From contig NZ_JAMBPP010000011.1 of NCBI RefSeq assembly GCF_023369855.1, positions 1 through 64,000 of the forward strand: DNA of 64,000 bases. The letters are read 5' to 3'. The notes beneath the pieces are model-generated. The model was given only the letters and a program-made list of their open reading frames with translations, searched no databases and was not told the DNA's origin. The translations under genes and the position numbers were made by a program. Source of the DNA: Actinotalea alkalitolerans (lineage in GTDB: Bacteria; Actinomycetota; Actinomycetes; Actinomycetales; Cellulomonadaceae). Positions within the stretch are counted from its first letter, which is position 1; each line of letters starts with the position of its first letter. Of this stretch, positions 34,663 to 43,836 are shown one piece after another.

Positions 34663-35694
34663 GTGAGCACGTCAGAGCCGATCGCCGTCCGCGCCAACCC
34701 ACCCGCGGTCCTGGATCTGCCACCGGTTCACCTCGAGCTGACCTGGCGACCACTGAGCATCCACGACGCCCCGGCGTTGGCGACGCTGGTCCAAGCGGTC
34801 GAGACCGTCGACCGTTCCCACCGCCGGACCTCGCCCGGTGAGGTCGAGCAGCTCCTGCGGGGTGAGTGGAAGGACCTGTCCCGGGACAGCCTCGGTGGCT
34901 TCGACGACGGCGGTGCCCTGCGGGCTTTCGCGGTCGTCGAGGTCCGGCCTGGTGACGAGAGGACGCTGCGAGCGTTCCTGACCGGGGCCGTGCACCCGCA
35001 GTGGCGTGGGCGGGGCATCGGTCGGGCAGTGCTGTCCTGGATGGAAGGACGCGGCCGGCAGATGCTCGCCGCGTCGGGCAAGGACCTGCCGGCCCGGCTC
35101 GCCGTGTACGTGGACGAGGCCGCCAGGGACCAGCGCAGGCTCTACGCCGCGGCGGGGTTCAGCCCTGTGCGCTGGTACCGCGACATGCGACGGGACCTGC
35201 GAGCCCCGGTCACCCCGCCGTCTGTCCCCGAGGGGCTGCGGATCGTCCCCTGGTGCCCGAGCCTGGACGAGCGGGTCCGACTCGCGCACAACGAGACGTT
35301 CGCCGACCACTGGGGGTCCGAGCCGCAGACACGGGAGACCTGGAAGGCGCACGGTGGGCACTTCGCCCCCGACTGGAGCTTCGTGGTCGTGGACGAGCGG
35401 AGCGGGACCGAGGAGGTCGCCGCCTACCTGCTCTCCGGTCGCTACGAGCAGACGTGGGCCACGCGTGGCTACTCCTACGGCTACACCGAGCTGCTCGGCG
35501 TACGGGAGGCGTGGCGGTCCCAAGGACTGGCCATCGCGCTGCTGGCCAGCGCGATGCTCGCCTACCGGGCCGACGGCATGCAGTACGCGAGCCTGAGCGT
35601 GGACACGGCCAACCCGTCCGGGGCCCACGACCTGTACGCCCGGCTCGGCTACGAGGCCACCCACGGCGAGGTCCTCTACAGCGTCGAGATCTAG
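34663..35694 (+). CDS. Tandem GNAT acetyltransferase
   Basis: This 343-residue protein has two GNAT folds. In the first (about 27-180) the acetyl-CoA loop is VHPQWRGRGIGRAVLSWM. The second (about 190-343) carries VREAWRSQGLAIALLASAM, a degenerate loop, and YAR..GYEATHGE near the end. The layout resembles mycothiol synthase MshD and related twin-GNAT enzymes, but too little is matched to name the substrate. The GTG at 34663 follows TAGGTT by six bases and TCGACG (34629-34634) is a -35-like match at 16 bases, so it is probably leaderless. Confidence 0.85.
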   Translation: MSTSEPIAVRANPPAVLDLPPVHLELTWRPLSIHDAPALATLVQAVETVDRSHRRTSPGEVEQLLRGEWKDLSRDSLGGFDDGGALRAFAVVEVRPGDERTLRAFLTGAVHPQWRGRGIGRAVLSWMEGRGRQMLAASGKDLPARLAVYVDEAARDQRRLYAAAGFSPVRWYRDMRRDLRAPVTPPSVPEGLRIVPWCPSLDERVRLAHNETFADHWGSEPQTRETWKAHGGHFAPDWSFVVVDERSGTEEVAAYLLSGRYEQTWATRGYSYGYTELLGVREAWRSQGLAIALLASAMLAYRADGMQYASLSVDTANPSGAHDLYARLGYEATHGEVLYSVEI

Positions 35695-35846
35695 CGCGTC
35701 GGCTCGAGCAGCCACTCGGCGAGGTCGGGGTGAGCGCTGGGGCCCTGACCGCAGATGCGGACGTGCTTCCCGCGAGCCTTGCAGGAGGTGATGGCGGCGC
35801 TGAGCATGAACGTCACCGCCGGGTGACGCTCGTCGAAGCCGGCAGC
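35691..35846 (-). pseudogene. Remnant of phosphoenolpyruvate synthase (PpsA) C-terminus
   Basis: Read on the minus strand, this stretch encodes GFDERHPAVTFMLSAAITSCK and then HVRICGQGPSAHPDLAEWL, ending LLEPTR and TAG. The ICGQGPSxHPDxAEWL block is a hallmark of pyruvate, water dikinase near its C-terminus. The rest of the protein is gone: the frame is closed by a TGA about ten codons upstream of the match, and the frame ends early compared with the family's usual NPD(T) end. It sits between the GNAT gene and parC, with the stop sharing the GNAT stop. It is a fragment, not a gene. Confidence 0.7.
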
Positions 35847-35925
35847 CAAGCAGCGTCCGGACGAACGCGATCATGCCCTCAGGCACGTGGCCCCGTCGAC
35901 GCCGCCCCGTCCGACTGATCCCAGG

Positions 35926-38379
35926 TCAGCCGACGGTGTGCACCGGTGCCGAGAGGGCGACCCCCGAGCCGTCGCGCCGCGGATCGACGGCTGGAAGGTC
36001 GACGGCCTGACCGGCGGACCCGCTCGCCCGCGCGGGCGAGGGGCCGACCCACGCCAGCACGACGGCGTCCTCGCCACGCAGGAAGCGCTGTGCGCGGACC
36101 CCGCCGGTGGCCCGCCCCTTGGCCGGGTAGACCTCGAGCGGGGTGACCTTGGCCGACCCCGCCTGCATGCCGGGCAGGGTGGCTGAGGCGCCGGCGATCG
36201 TGACGACCACGGCCCCGTCCGTACCGACCTCGGTCGGCGCCACCGCTCCGAAGAAGACGACCTGCTGACCGGCGGTCAGCTTGATGCCGGCCATCCCGCC
36301 GGCGGCGCGGCCCTGGGGTCGGACCGCCGAGGCGGGGAAGTGCAGCAGCTGGGCGTCGGAGCTGACCAGCACGAGCTCGTCCTCGTCGCTCACCGCTGCC
36401 GCGCCGACGACCTCGTCGCCCTCGCGCAGTCCGATCACCTCCCACGCGGCACGGCTCGGCGCAGGCTCTGCGGCGACCCGCTTGACCACACCCTGGGCGG
36501 TGCCCAGCGCCAGGGTCGGTGCGTCAGGGGCGAGGGCGACCAGGGTGAGCGCCCTCTCTCCTGGCGCGAGGTCGAGCACCTCCGAGACCGGCACACCTCC
36601 GGACAACGACGGAGGGCCGTCGGTCGGCGGCAGCCCGGGCAGGTCGAGCACGGGCAGCCGGAGGACCCGTCCCCTCGAGGTCACGGCCCCCACGTCCCCG
36701 CGGGTCGTCGCAGCGACGTGGGAGACCAGGACGTCGTGCGAGGAGCGCCGCCCGTCACGCACGGGCGGGCTGCCGTCGGCCGTGCGGGCCAGCAGCCCGG
36801 TGCCCGAGAGCAGTGCCCAGCACGGCGCGTCGGCGACCTCGAGCGGAGCCGCCGCGGTGGTGACCGAGGAGCCTGCGGACTCCAGGAGGATGGTCCTGCG
36901 CGGCGTGCCGAAGGTCGTGGCAGCAGCGGCCATCTCCGAGCTCACCACCTCGCGCAGCATCGCCTCGTCGGCGAGCACCGCCTCGAGCTCGGCGATCTCA
37001 GCCCGCAGCTGGGTGGCCTCCTTCTCGAGCTCGATCCGGGAGAACTTGGTCAGCCGGCGCAGCCGCAGCTCCAGGATGTACTCCGCCTGGGGCTCGGACA
37101 GGTCGAAGACCCCCCGCAGCCGTTCGCGGGCGACGTCGGCGGTGTCCGAGGTGCGGATGACCTGGATGACCTCGTCGATGTCGAGGATCGCCACCAGGAG
37201 CCCCTCGACGAGGTGCAGCCGCTCGCGCCGCCGGGCCAGCCGGTGGCTCGAGCGTCGTCGCACCACGTCGAGCCGGTGGTCGACCCACACCTCGAGCATC
37301 TCGCGCAGCCCCAGGGTGCGGGGCTGGCCGTCGACGAGGGCGACGTTGTTGATGCCGAAGGAGTCCTCCATCGGCGTGTAGCGGTACAGCTGCTCGAGGA
37401 CTGCCTCGGGGTTGAAGCCGGTCTTGACCTCGATCACCAGCCGCAGCCCGTGCTGGCGGTCGGTCAGGTCGACCACCGAGGTGATCCCGGAGAGCTTCTT
37501 CGCCTGCACGCCCTCCTTGATCTTCTCGATCACCTTCTCGGGGCCCACGAGATAGGGCAGCTCGGTGACGACCAGCCCCTTGCGCTTGGGGGTGACGTTC
37601 TCGACCTTGACCGTGGCACGGGTGCGGAAGCTGCCGCGTCCGGTCCGGTAGGCGTCGCGGATCCCCTCGAGCCCGACGATCTTGCCGCCGGTGGGCAGGT
37701 CCGGCCCGGGGACGAAGCGCATCAGGTCCTCGAGGGAGGCGTGCGGGTGAGCCACGAGGTGCCGGGCAGCCGTGATGACCTCGACCAGGTTGTGCGGGGC
37801 CATGTTGGTGGCCATGCCCACCGCGATGCCCGAGCCTCCGTTGACCAGGAGGTTGGGCAGCGCCGCGGGCAGCACCTCGGGCTGGGTCAGCTTGTTGTCG
37901 TAGTTCGGGACGAAGTCGACCTCGTCCTCGTCCAGACCGGTGACCATCGCCATGGCGGGGGGTGCCAGCCGTGCCTCGGTGTACCGGGGGGCGGCCGGGC
38001 CGTCGTCGAGCGAGCCGAAGTTGCCGTGGCCGTCCACCAGGGGCAGGCGCAACGAGAACGGCTGGGCCATGCGCACCAGCGCGTCGTAGATCGCGGTGTC
38101 ACCGTGCGGGTGGAGCTTGCCCATCACCTCACCCACGACGCGCGCCGACTTCACGTGGCTGCGATCGGGACGCAGGCCCATGTCGGACATCTGGTAGAGG
38201 ATCCGCCGCTGGACCGGCTTGAGCCCGTCGCGCGCGTCGGGCAGCGCACGTGCGTAGATGACCGAGTAGGCGTACTCGAGGAACGAGCCCTCCATCTCCG
38301 CCGCGACGTCGATGTCGACGATCTTCTCCTCGACAGCGTCCAGGGACGGGTCGGGAGGGCCGGCAGGTCGTCGTGCCAT
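35926..38379 (-). CDS. parC: DNA topoisomerase subunit A (ParC/GyrA type)
   Basis: This 817-residue subunit breaks and rejoins DNA. The N-terminal domain begins near [28 protein letters not shown]. The active-site tyrosine is Tyr133 in APRYTEARL, next to Arg132. The quinolone region reads [13 protein letters not shown], with Thr95 at the usual Ser83 position. The C-terminal beta-pinwheel (about 515-805) is present but shows no clear GyrA box. With the ParE-type gene it probably forms topoisomerase IV. ATG 38379 is used, with GGGAG 11 bases upstream. Its start is divergent from the GNAT/acyl-CoA synthetase gene. Confidence 0.92.
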   Translation of the reverse strand: MARRPAGPPDPSLDAVEEKIVDIDVAAEMEGSFLEYAYSVIYARALPDARDGLKPVQRRILYQMSDMGLRPDRSHVKSARVVGEVMGKLHPHGDTAIYDALVRMAQPFSLRLPLVDGHGNFGSLDDGPAAPRYTEARLAPPAMAMVTGLDEDEVDFVPNYDNKLTQPEVLPAALPNLLVNGGSGIAVGMATNMAPHNLVEVITAARHLVAHPHASLEDLMRFVPGPDLPTGGKIVGLEGIRDAYRTGRGSFRTRATVKVENVTPKRKGLVVTELPYLVGPEKVIEKIKEGVQAKKLSGITSVVDLTDRQHGLRLVIEVKTGFNPEAVLEQLYRYTPMEDSFGINNVALVDGQPRTLGLREMLEVWVDHRLDVVRRRSSHRLARRRERLHLVEGLLVAILDIDEVIQVIRTSDTADVARERLRGVFDLSEPQAEYILELRLRRLTKFSRIELEKEATQLRAEIAELEAVLADEAMLREVVSSEMAAAATTFGTPRRTILLESAGSSVTTAAAPLEVADAPCWALLSGTGLLARTADGSPPVRDGRRSSHDVLVSHVAATTRGDVGAVTSRGRVLRLPVLDLPGLPPTDGPPSLSGGVPVSEVLDLAPGERALTLVALAPDAPTLALGTAQGVVKRVAAEPAPSRAAWEVIGLREGDEVVGAAAVSDEDELVLVSSDAQLLHFPASAVRPQGRAAGGMAGIKLTAGQQVVFFGAVAPTEVGTDGAVVVTIAGASATLPGMQAGSAKVTPLEVYPAKGRATGGVRAQRFLRGEDAVVLAWVGPSPARASGSAGQAVDLPAVDPRRDGSGVALSAPVHTVG

Positions 38380-38485
38380 CGTCGGGGGTGCTCCCTCGGG
38401 GTCGGGGGTGGGACAGCGCATCCATTGTCCCCGCTCGCCGGGTGCGCTCCGCACCGACGCGCGGACGACCAACTAGCCTGGCGGG

Positions 38486-41293
38486 ATGCCAGCCAGCACC
38501 GACGACGCGCGCGAGCCCGCCGTCACCCCGGGGTACCCGACCCACTGGGAGGCCGACGTCGTGCTGCGCGACGGAGGGACGGCGCACGTCCGACCCATCC
38601 GGCGGGGCGACGCAGCCGCGCTGCAGGCCTTCCACGTGGGGCAGTCCGAGCGCTCGACGTACTTCCGCTTCTTCGCGCCGCTGTCCAGGCTCCCGCAGAG
38701 CGACCTCGACCGGTTCACCCAGGTCGACCACCACGACCGGGTGGCGCTGGTGGCGGTCTCGAGCCAGATGCCCGACGGCGCCGAGGAGATCGAGCCCGGA
38801 CGCGACGTCGACCAGGACGAGCGCATCATCGCGGTGGGCCGGTACGACCGGACCGACGCCGAGACCGCCGAGGTCGCCTTCAACGTGGCGGACGACCACC
38901 ACGGTCGAGGGCTGGGCTCGGTGCTGCTCGAGCACCTCGCCGCCGCGGCCCGAGAGCGGGGCATCAGCCGCTTCACCGCGGAGGTCCTGCCCCAGAACGG
39001 CCAGATGATCGGGGTGTTCCGCGAGGCGGGGTACGTCGTCGCCCAGCACCTCGACGACGGCATCGTGTCGGTGTCCTTCGACATCGACCCGACCGAGCGG
39101 TCGCTCGCGGTGATGGCGGACCGCGAGCACCGCGCCGAGGCGCGCAGCGTGCAGGGGATCCTGGACCCGAGGTCGGTGCTCGTCGTGGCCCGTGCCGACT
39201 CCGCCCGCTCGACAGGTCCAGGGGGTGCTCGGACAGGCCTCGCGCAGGCGGTGCTCGACCACCTGCTGGCCGGTGCCGACGCGCCGCACGTGGACGGTGG
39301 GCCTGCCGTCCACGTGGTCGGGCCGCTCCGAGCACCCGCCCCCGCCGAGCAGTGGGACGAGATCGCACAGGTGCCCGGCCCGGTCGACCTGCTGGTCCTC
39401 GAGGTGCCAGCCGCCTCGGCGGCAGCGACCGTCCGCCAGTGCGCGCGGCTCACCCCGCGCGCCGTGGTGGTGCTGAGCAGCGGCTTCGCCGAGACCGGGC
39501 CCGACGGCCTGGCACACCAGCGTGACCTGGTCAGGGCAGCCCACGCCGCCGGGATGCGCGTGGTCGGTCCGTCCTCGTACGGGTTCCTCCGCCGGTCGCA
39601 GGGCGCCGGGTCCGCGCTCAACCTCTCGCTGCACCCACGGATGCCGTCGGCCGGCACGGTCGGGCTCTTCTGCCAGTCGGCCCCCCTCGCCGTGGGCATG
39701 CTCGGTTCGGCGCGTCGTCGTGGGCTGGGCCTGTCGACCTTCCTCTCGGCGGGCAACCGCGCCGACGTCTCGGGCAACGACCTCATGCAGTTCTGGACCG
39801 AGGACGACCAGACCACGGTGGTGGGCCTGTACCTCGAGTCGATCGGCAACCCGCGCAAGTTCGCCAGGGTCGCCCGGCGACTGGCCTCGACCAAGCCGGT
39901 GGTCGTCCTCACCGCAGGACGCACCGGGCACGTCGTCCCGGCCGGCCATGCCGTGAGGGTCACCAAGGCGCCCCGCCGCACCCTGGAGGAGATGCTCCGG
40001 CAGGCCGGCGTGATCCGGGTGGACAACACCCACCAGCTGCTCGACGTCACACAGCTGCTCGCCCACCAGCCCTTGCCCGCGGGTCGCAGGGTGAGCGTCC
40101 TGGCCTCGTCCGAGCCGCTCGCGGCGCTGGTCGCCGAGGCGGCGGCCTCGGCTGGCCTGATCGTGTCCGACCGCCGCGGGATCCTGGCCGGCCTGGGCGA
40201 CGACGACGCCGATCTCGCCGCGCTGGACGCCGAGCTGGCCCAGGTCTACGCAGACCCGGCCTGCGACGTCGTCGTCGTGGTCCACGTCCCGACGGTGGGT
40301 GCACCCGACCCGCGGATCGCACGCGCGGTCGCCCACGCGGCAGCAGGGTCGGGCCGGACCACCGTCGCCTGCATCCTCGGGCTGACAGGTGTGGGCGCCG
40401 ATCTCTCGGCCCCGGACGCCTCGGGGGCCGTGTGGACCGTGCCGGCCTACGCGGCAGCCGAGGACGGTGTGCTCGCCCTGGCCGCTGCGGCCCGGTACAG
40501 CGCATGGCGCGCGGCCGGCCACGGTCAACCGCTCCATCCCGAGGGGGTCGACCGGCCCCGTGCACGGCGGCTCGTCGAGAGCCACCTCGAGTCCTCCGGC
40601 GGTGACGGGGTGTCACTGGCACCTGAGGCCGCCGCGGAGCTGCTGGCGTGCTACGGGCTCGGGGTGTGGCCGACCCGCGTGGTGCGCACCCCCGCCGAGG
40701 CTGTCGGGGCGGCCGAGGAGCTCGGCTGGCCGGTCGCCCTCAAGAGCACCGCCGCACACCTGCGGCACCGGATCGACCTGGGGGGCGTCCGGCTGGACAT
40801 CGGCGGTCCCGCGGCGCTGGTGGACCACCTCGCACAGATGCAGGCCCACCTGTCCGACCTGGGGGTCGACGCCTCCTCCTTCGAGGTGCAGCGGATGGCC
40901 CCTGCCGGTGCCGCCTGCGTGATCCGCACCAGCGAGGACCCTCTCTACGGCGCCCTGGTCTCCTTCGGGCTCGCGGGCGATGCGGTCGACCTGCTGGGCG
41001 ACGTCAGCTACGGGGTGGCGCCCCTGACCGACGTCGACGTCTCGGCGATGGTCCGTTCGATCCGGGCGGCACCCCGGCTCTTCGGGTACCGCGGGCTTCC
41101 GGCCCTGGACGTCGAGGCGCTCGAGGAGGTCCTGGCCCGGGTCAGCGTGCTGGCCGACGACCTGCCCGAGGTCCGTAGCCTCGAGCTGCACCCGGTGGTG
41201 GTCGCCGAGACCGGTGCTGCTGTGCTCACCGTGCGGGTCGAGCTCGCCGAGGCCGGACGTGCCGACGGCGGACGACGGTCGCTGCCGCAGTGA
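38486..41293 (+). CDS. GNAT acetyltransferase fused to ADP-forming acyl-CoA synthetase-like domains
   Basis: This 935-residue protein has an N-terminal GNAT domain (about 20-205; VADDHHGRGLGSVLLEHL loop) followed by a CoA-binding domain (about 220-340), a succinyl-CoA ligase-like domain (about 360-500; GLFCQSAPLAVGML, TFLSAGNRADVSGNDLMQFW) and an ATP-grasp domain (about 695-925). Related bacterial Pat proteins acetylate acetyl-CoA synthetase and other targets, the synthetase part acting as a sensor. TAGCCT (38474-38479) lies six bases before ATG 38486 with no RBS, so the transcript is probably leaderless. Its substrate and any residual synthetase activity are unknown. Confidence 0.9.
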   Translation: MPASTDDAREPAVTPGYPTHWEADVVLRDGGTAHVRPIRRGDAAALQAFHVGQSERSTYFRFFAPLSRLPQSDLDRFTQVDHHDRVALVAVSSQMPDGAEEIEPGRDVDQDERIIAVGRYDRTDAETAEVAFNVADDHHGRGLGSVLLEHLAAAARERGISRFTAEVLPQNGQMIGVFREAGYVVAQHLDDGIVSVSFDIDPTERSLAVMADREHRAEARSVQGILDPRSVLVVARADSARSTGPGGARTGLAQAVLDHLLAGADAPHVDGGPAVHVVGPLRAPAPAEQWDEIAQVPGPVDLLVLEVPAASAAATVRQCARLTPRAVVVLSSGFAETGPDGLAHQRDLVRAAHAAGMRVVGPSSYGFLRRSQGAGSALNLSLHPRMPSAGTVGLFCQSAPLAVGMLGSARRRGLGLSTFLSAGNRADVSGNDLMQFWTEDDQTTVVGLYLESIGNPRKFARVARRLASTKPVVVLTAGRTGHVVPAGHAVRVTKAPRRTLEEMLRQAGVIRVDNTHQLLDVTQLLAHQPLPAGRRVSVLASSEPLAALVAEAAASAGLIVSDRRGILAGLGDDDADLAALDAELAQVYADPACDVVVVVHVPTVGAPDPRIARAVAHAAAGSGRTTVACILGLTGVGADLSAPDASGAVWTVPAYAAAEDGVLALAAAARYSAWRAAGHGQPLHPEGVDRPRARRLVESHLESSGGDGVSLAPEAAAELLACYGLGVWPTRVVRTPAEAVGAAEELGWPVALKSTAAHLRHRIDLGGVRLDIGGPAALVDHLAQMQAHLSDLGVDASSFEVQRMAPAGAACVIRTSEDPLYGALVSFGLAGDAVDLLGDVSYGVAPLTDVDVSAMVRSIRAAPRLFGYRGLPALDVEALEEVLARVSVLADDLPEVRSLELHPVVVAETGAAVLTVRVELAEAGRADGGRRSLPQ

Positions 41294-41373
41294 GGCGGTG
41301 GCGCAGCCGTCGGGGCCGGGTGGGCGGGGTCCGGGTGGACCGCCCGCAGACCGAAGGGTGGAAGGATGGGGCC

Positions 41374-41949
41374 GTGCCCAAGCTGACCACCGATCTTCGC
41401 CGGAGTCTGCATCACGCCGGCTACTACCCCGAGCTCGTCAGTGACGTGCTCGACGTCGCGCTCGCCGGGGAGGACGTCGTCGCGCACCTGGTCCACGTCG
41501 AGACGACCTTCGACGCCGCCGAGGTGCGCCGCCACGTGACGGTGCTGGTGCTGACCGCCACACGCCTGGTCGTGGCTCACGTCGACGACCACCCGGCCGA
41601 CAGCGAGCACCCCTCGGCCAGTGCCTCCGCGACCACCGAGGCCGTGCCGCTCGGGGAGCTGCGCACCGTCGCCCTGACGCACGTGGTACCGGTGCCCGAG
41701 AAGCACCGCCCGGGCAGCGTGCCCGCCGAGCTGACCCTCGCCCTGGGATGGGGCGCGGTCCGCCGCATCGACCTCGAGCCCGCGACCTGCGCCGATCCCG
41801 CGTGCGAGGCAGACCACGGCCTGACCGGCACGAGCTCCCCGGACGACATCGTCGTGCGGGTCTCCGCCCAGGCCGAGGGGGCCGACGCGGTGCGTGCGGC
41901 AGTCGCCTTCGCGCGTGCCCTGTCGGCGGCGAGCCCGGGGGTTCGGTGA
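41374..41949 (+). CDS. DUF5998 family protein
   Basis: This 191-residue cytoplasmic protein starts VPKLTTDLRRSLHHAGYYPELVSDVLDVAL and contains VETTFDAAEVRRHVTVLVLT and a strand-rich middle with a PEKH turn. It matches the actinobacterial DUF5998 family, which is usually next to the alkaline-phosphatase-like gene that follows here. A GAAGGA RBS lies 8-12 bases before GTG 41374. Its stop overlaps the next start (GTGA), so the pair is translationally coupled. The function is unknown. Confidence 0.85.
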   Translation: MPKLTTDLRRSLHHAGYYPELVSDVLDVALAGEDVVAHLVHVETTFDAAEVRRHVTVLVLTATRLVVAHVDDHPADSEHPSASASATTEAVPLGELRTVALTHVVPVPEKHRPGSVPAELTLALGWGAVRRIDLEPATCADPACEADHGLTGTSSPDDIVVRVSAQAEGADAVRAAVAFARALSAASPGVR

Positions 41950-43109
41950 CCGCACCGGCAGAGGCCTTCGTCGCCGCGGGCTTCCTGGCACCGGACTACG
42001 GGGGTGCCTGCCTCGACGGCGTGCTCCCCGCTGCGGTCGCAGCGCTCGGCGCGCCGCAGGTGCACGAAGGTGCCGAGGGTGCGCGGAGCCGGTTCGGGCT
42101 TCCGCGCACGGACCGGGTGTGCGTGGTGCTGGTCGACGGGCTGGGGCACCGGATGCTCACCGAGCGATCGGGCCACGCCCCCTTCCTGCGGTCCCAGCTG
42201 CCCACCGCCCAGGTGCTCACCGTCGGCTATCCCTCGACCACCGCCGCCTCGATGGGACTGTTCGGGACGGGGCGCCCGGCGGGACGCACCGGCCTGGCCG
42301 GATACACAGTGCGCAACCCGGTCACCGGCCGGCTGGCGAACCTGGTGTCCTGGGAGGGTGCCCCCGCGCCCGCGGACCTCCAGCACGAGCCCTCGCTCTT
42401 CTGCTCGGCCGTGGCCGCCGGGATCGAGGTGTGCTCGGTCGGGCCGGCCCGCTTCGCCGGCTCGGGACTGACCGAGGCGGCCCTGAGCGGTGGACGGTAC
42501 GTCGGTGCCGAGTCGCTGGCCGACCGTGTCGACGCCACCCTCTTCGAGCTCTCAGCCCCCGGGCTGGTCTACCTGTACTGGGGCGACGTGGACAAGACCG
42601 GGCACCAGCACGGCTGGCGATCCCGTGAGTGGGGCGACGCGCTGACCGTCCTGGACGCCGAGCTCGCGCGGCTGGCACGGTCGGTACCCCGGGGGACGCT
42701 CATCCTGATCACCGCGGACCACGGCATGGTCGACATCGACCCCACCGCGCTGCACGACGTCGCCGGGTCGCGCGCGCTGCGGTCCGGTGTCGAGCTGATC
42801 GCCGGCGAACCGCGGGCCACGCACGTCCATGCGCACCCCGGGCGGCTCGACGGGATGGCCGAGCGATGGCGCGAGACCCTCGGCGATGCCGCGGTCGTGG
42901 CAACCAGGGCCGAGGCCCTCGACGCCGGGTGGTTCGGCCCTGTCGCGGACCACGTGGCTCCGATGCTCGGCGATCTCGTCGTCGCCGCGACGGGCCGGTC
43001 CGGGATCGTCGACTCGCGCACCCAGACGCCGCACTCCCTCGCGCTGAGGGGGATGCACGGTTCGTTCACCCCGGACGAGATGCTCGTCCCGTTGATGGTC
43101 GTCGGCTGA
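41946..43109 (+). CDS. Alkaline-phosphatase-fold phosphodiesterase/pyrophosphatase
   Basis: This 387-residue protein belongs to the type I phosphodiesterase/nucleotide pyrophosphatase group. Metal and nucleophile motifs are VVLVDGLGHRML (metal Asp), YPSTTAAS (nucleophile Thr), WGDVDKTGHQHG (metal Asp/His) and LITADHGM (Asp/His). No signal peptide is visible, so it probably acts in the cytoplasm. GTG 41946 overlaps the DUF5998 stop by four bases. The substrate is not evident; nucleotides or phosphonates are possible. Confidence 0.87.
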   Translation: MTAPAEAFVAAGFLAPDYGGACLDGVLPAAVAALGAPQVHEGAEGARSRFGLPRTDRVCVVLVDGLGHRMLTERSGHAPFLRSQLPTAQVLTVGYPSTTAASMGLFGTGRPAGRTGLAGYTVRNPVTGRLANLVSWEGAPAPADLQHEPSLFCSAVAAGIEVCSVGPARFAGSGLTEAALSGGRYVGAESLADRVDATLFELSAPGLVYLYWGDVDKTGHQHGWRSREWGDALTVLDAELARLARSVPRGTLILITADHGMVDIDPTALHDVAGSRALRSGVELIAGEPRATHVHAHPGRLDGMAERWRETLGDAAVVATRAEALDAGWFGPVADHVAPMLGDLVVAATGRSGIVDSRTQTPHSLALRGMHGSFTPDEMLVPLMVVG

Positions 43110-43119
43110 GGGAGTCCCC

Positions 43120-43758
43120 GTGGCAGAGCTCGTCTTCTTCAGCGGCACGATGGACTGCGGCAAGTCCACCCTCGCGCTGCAGCTGGACCACAACCACTCG
43201 GCCCGGGGGCGCGGCGGCGTCGTGTACACCCGCAACGACCGGGCCGGCGTGGACGTGCTGTCGTCGCGGCTCGGCCTGCGCCACCCGGCGGTCGAGGTCA
43301 CGGACGAGATGGACTTCTGGGACGACGTCGTGGTCCGTCGGACCCGTGGGGAGCGGGTCGACTACCTCGTGTGCGACGAGGCGCAGTTCTACTCTCCCGA
43401 CCAGGTCGAGCAGCTCGCCCGGCTGGTCGACGAAATGGGGGTGGACGTCTTCGCGTTCGGCATCACCGCGGACTTCCGCACCCGTCTCTTCCCCGGGTCG
43501 CAGCGACTCACCGAGCTCGCGGACCGTTGCGAGGTGCTCCAGGTGCAGTCGCTGTGCTGGTGCGGAGCACGCGCCACGCACAACGCTCGTACCGTCGGCG
43601 GGGTGATGGTCGTCGAGGGGGAGCAGGTCGTCGTGGGCGACACCGACGCCCACCAGGACGTCGGCTACGAGGTGCTGTGCCGACGTCACCACATGCGCCG
43701 GATGACCTCTGCTGCCGCGCGGGCGGTGTCACCCTCGCCGCAGACACTGGCCTTCTAG
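43120..43758 (+). CDS. tdk: Thymidine kinase
   Basis: This 212-residue type II kinase phosphorylates thymidine in the salvage pathway. The P-loop is SGTMDCGKST, the Mg-binding motif is CDEAQFY, and the lasso/zinc region has CWCGARATHNAR and later CRRHHMRR. ATG-like GTG 43120 has GGGAG six bases upstream, 10 bases after the previous stop, so it is in the same run. It ends convergently with sepH across a hairpin. The length is normal. Confidence 0.95.
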   Translation: MAELVFFSGTMDCGKSTLALQLDHNHSARGRGGVVYTRNDRAGVDVLSSRLGLRHPAVEVTDEMDFWDDVVVRRTRGERVDYLVCDEAQFYSPDQVEQLARLVDEMGVDVFAFGITADFRTRLFPGSQRLTELADRCEVLQVQSLCWCGARATHNARTVGGVMVVEGEQVVVGDTDAHQDVGYEVLCRRHHMRRMTSAAARAVSPSPQTLAF

Positions 43759-43795
43759 GCGAGGGTCTGACGACGGGCGTCCTGAGCGACCGGGT

Positions 43796-43829
43796 GCCGC
43801 GGTGCCCGGCGTGCGGGCGTCACCGCGGC
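43796..43829. terminator. Bidirectional terminator candidate between tdk and sepH
   Basis: GCCGCGGTG (43796-43804) and CACCGCGGC (43821-43829) form a 9-bp stem with a 16-base loop between two convergent genes, eight bases before the sepH stop. Confidence 0.6.
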
Positions 43830-43836
43830 GTGGGCA

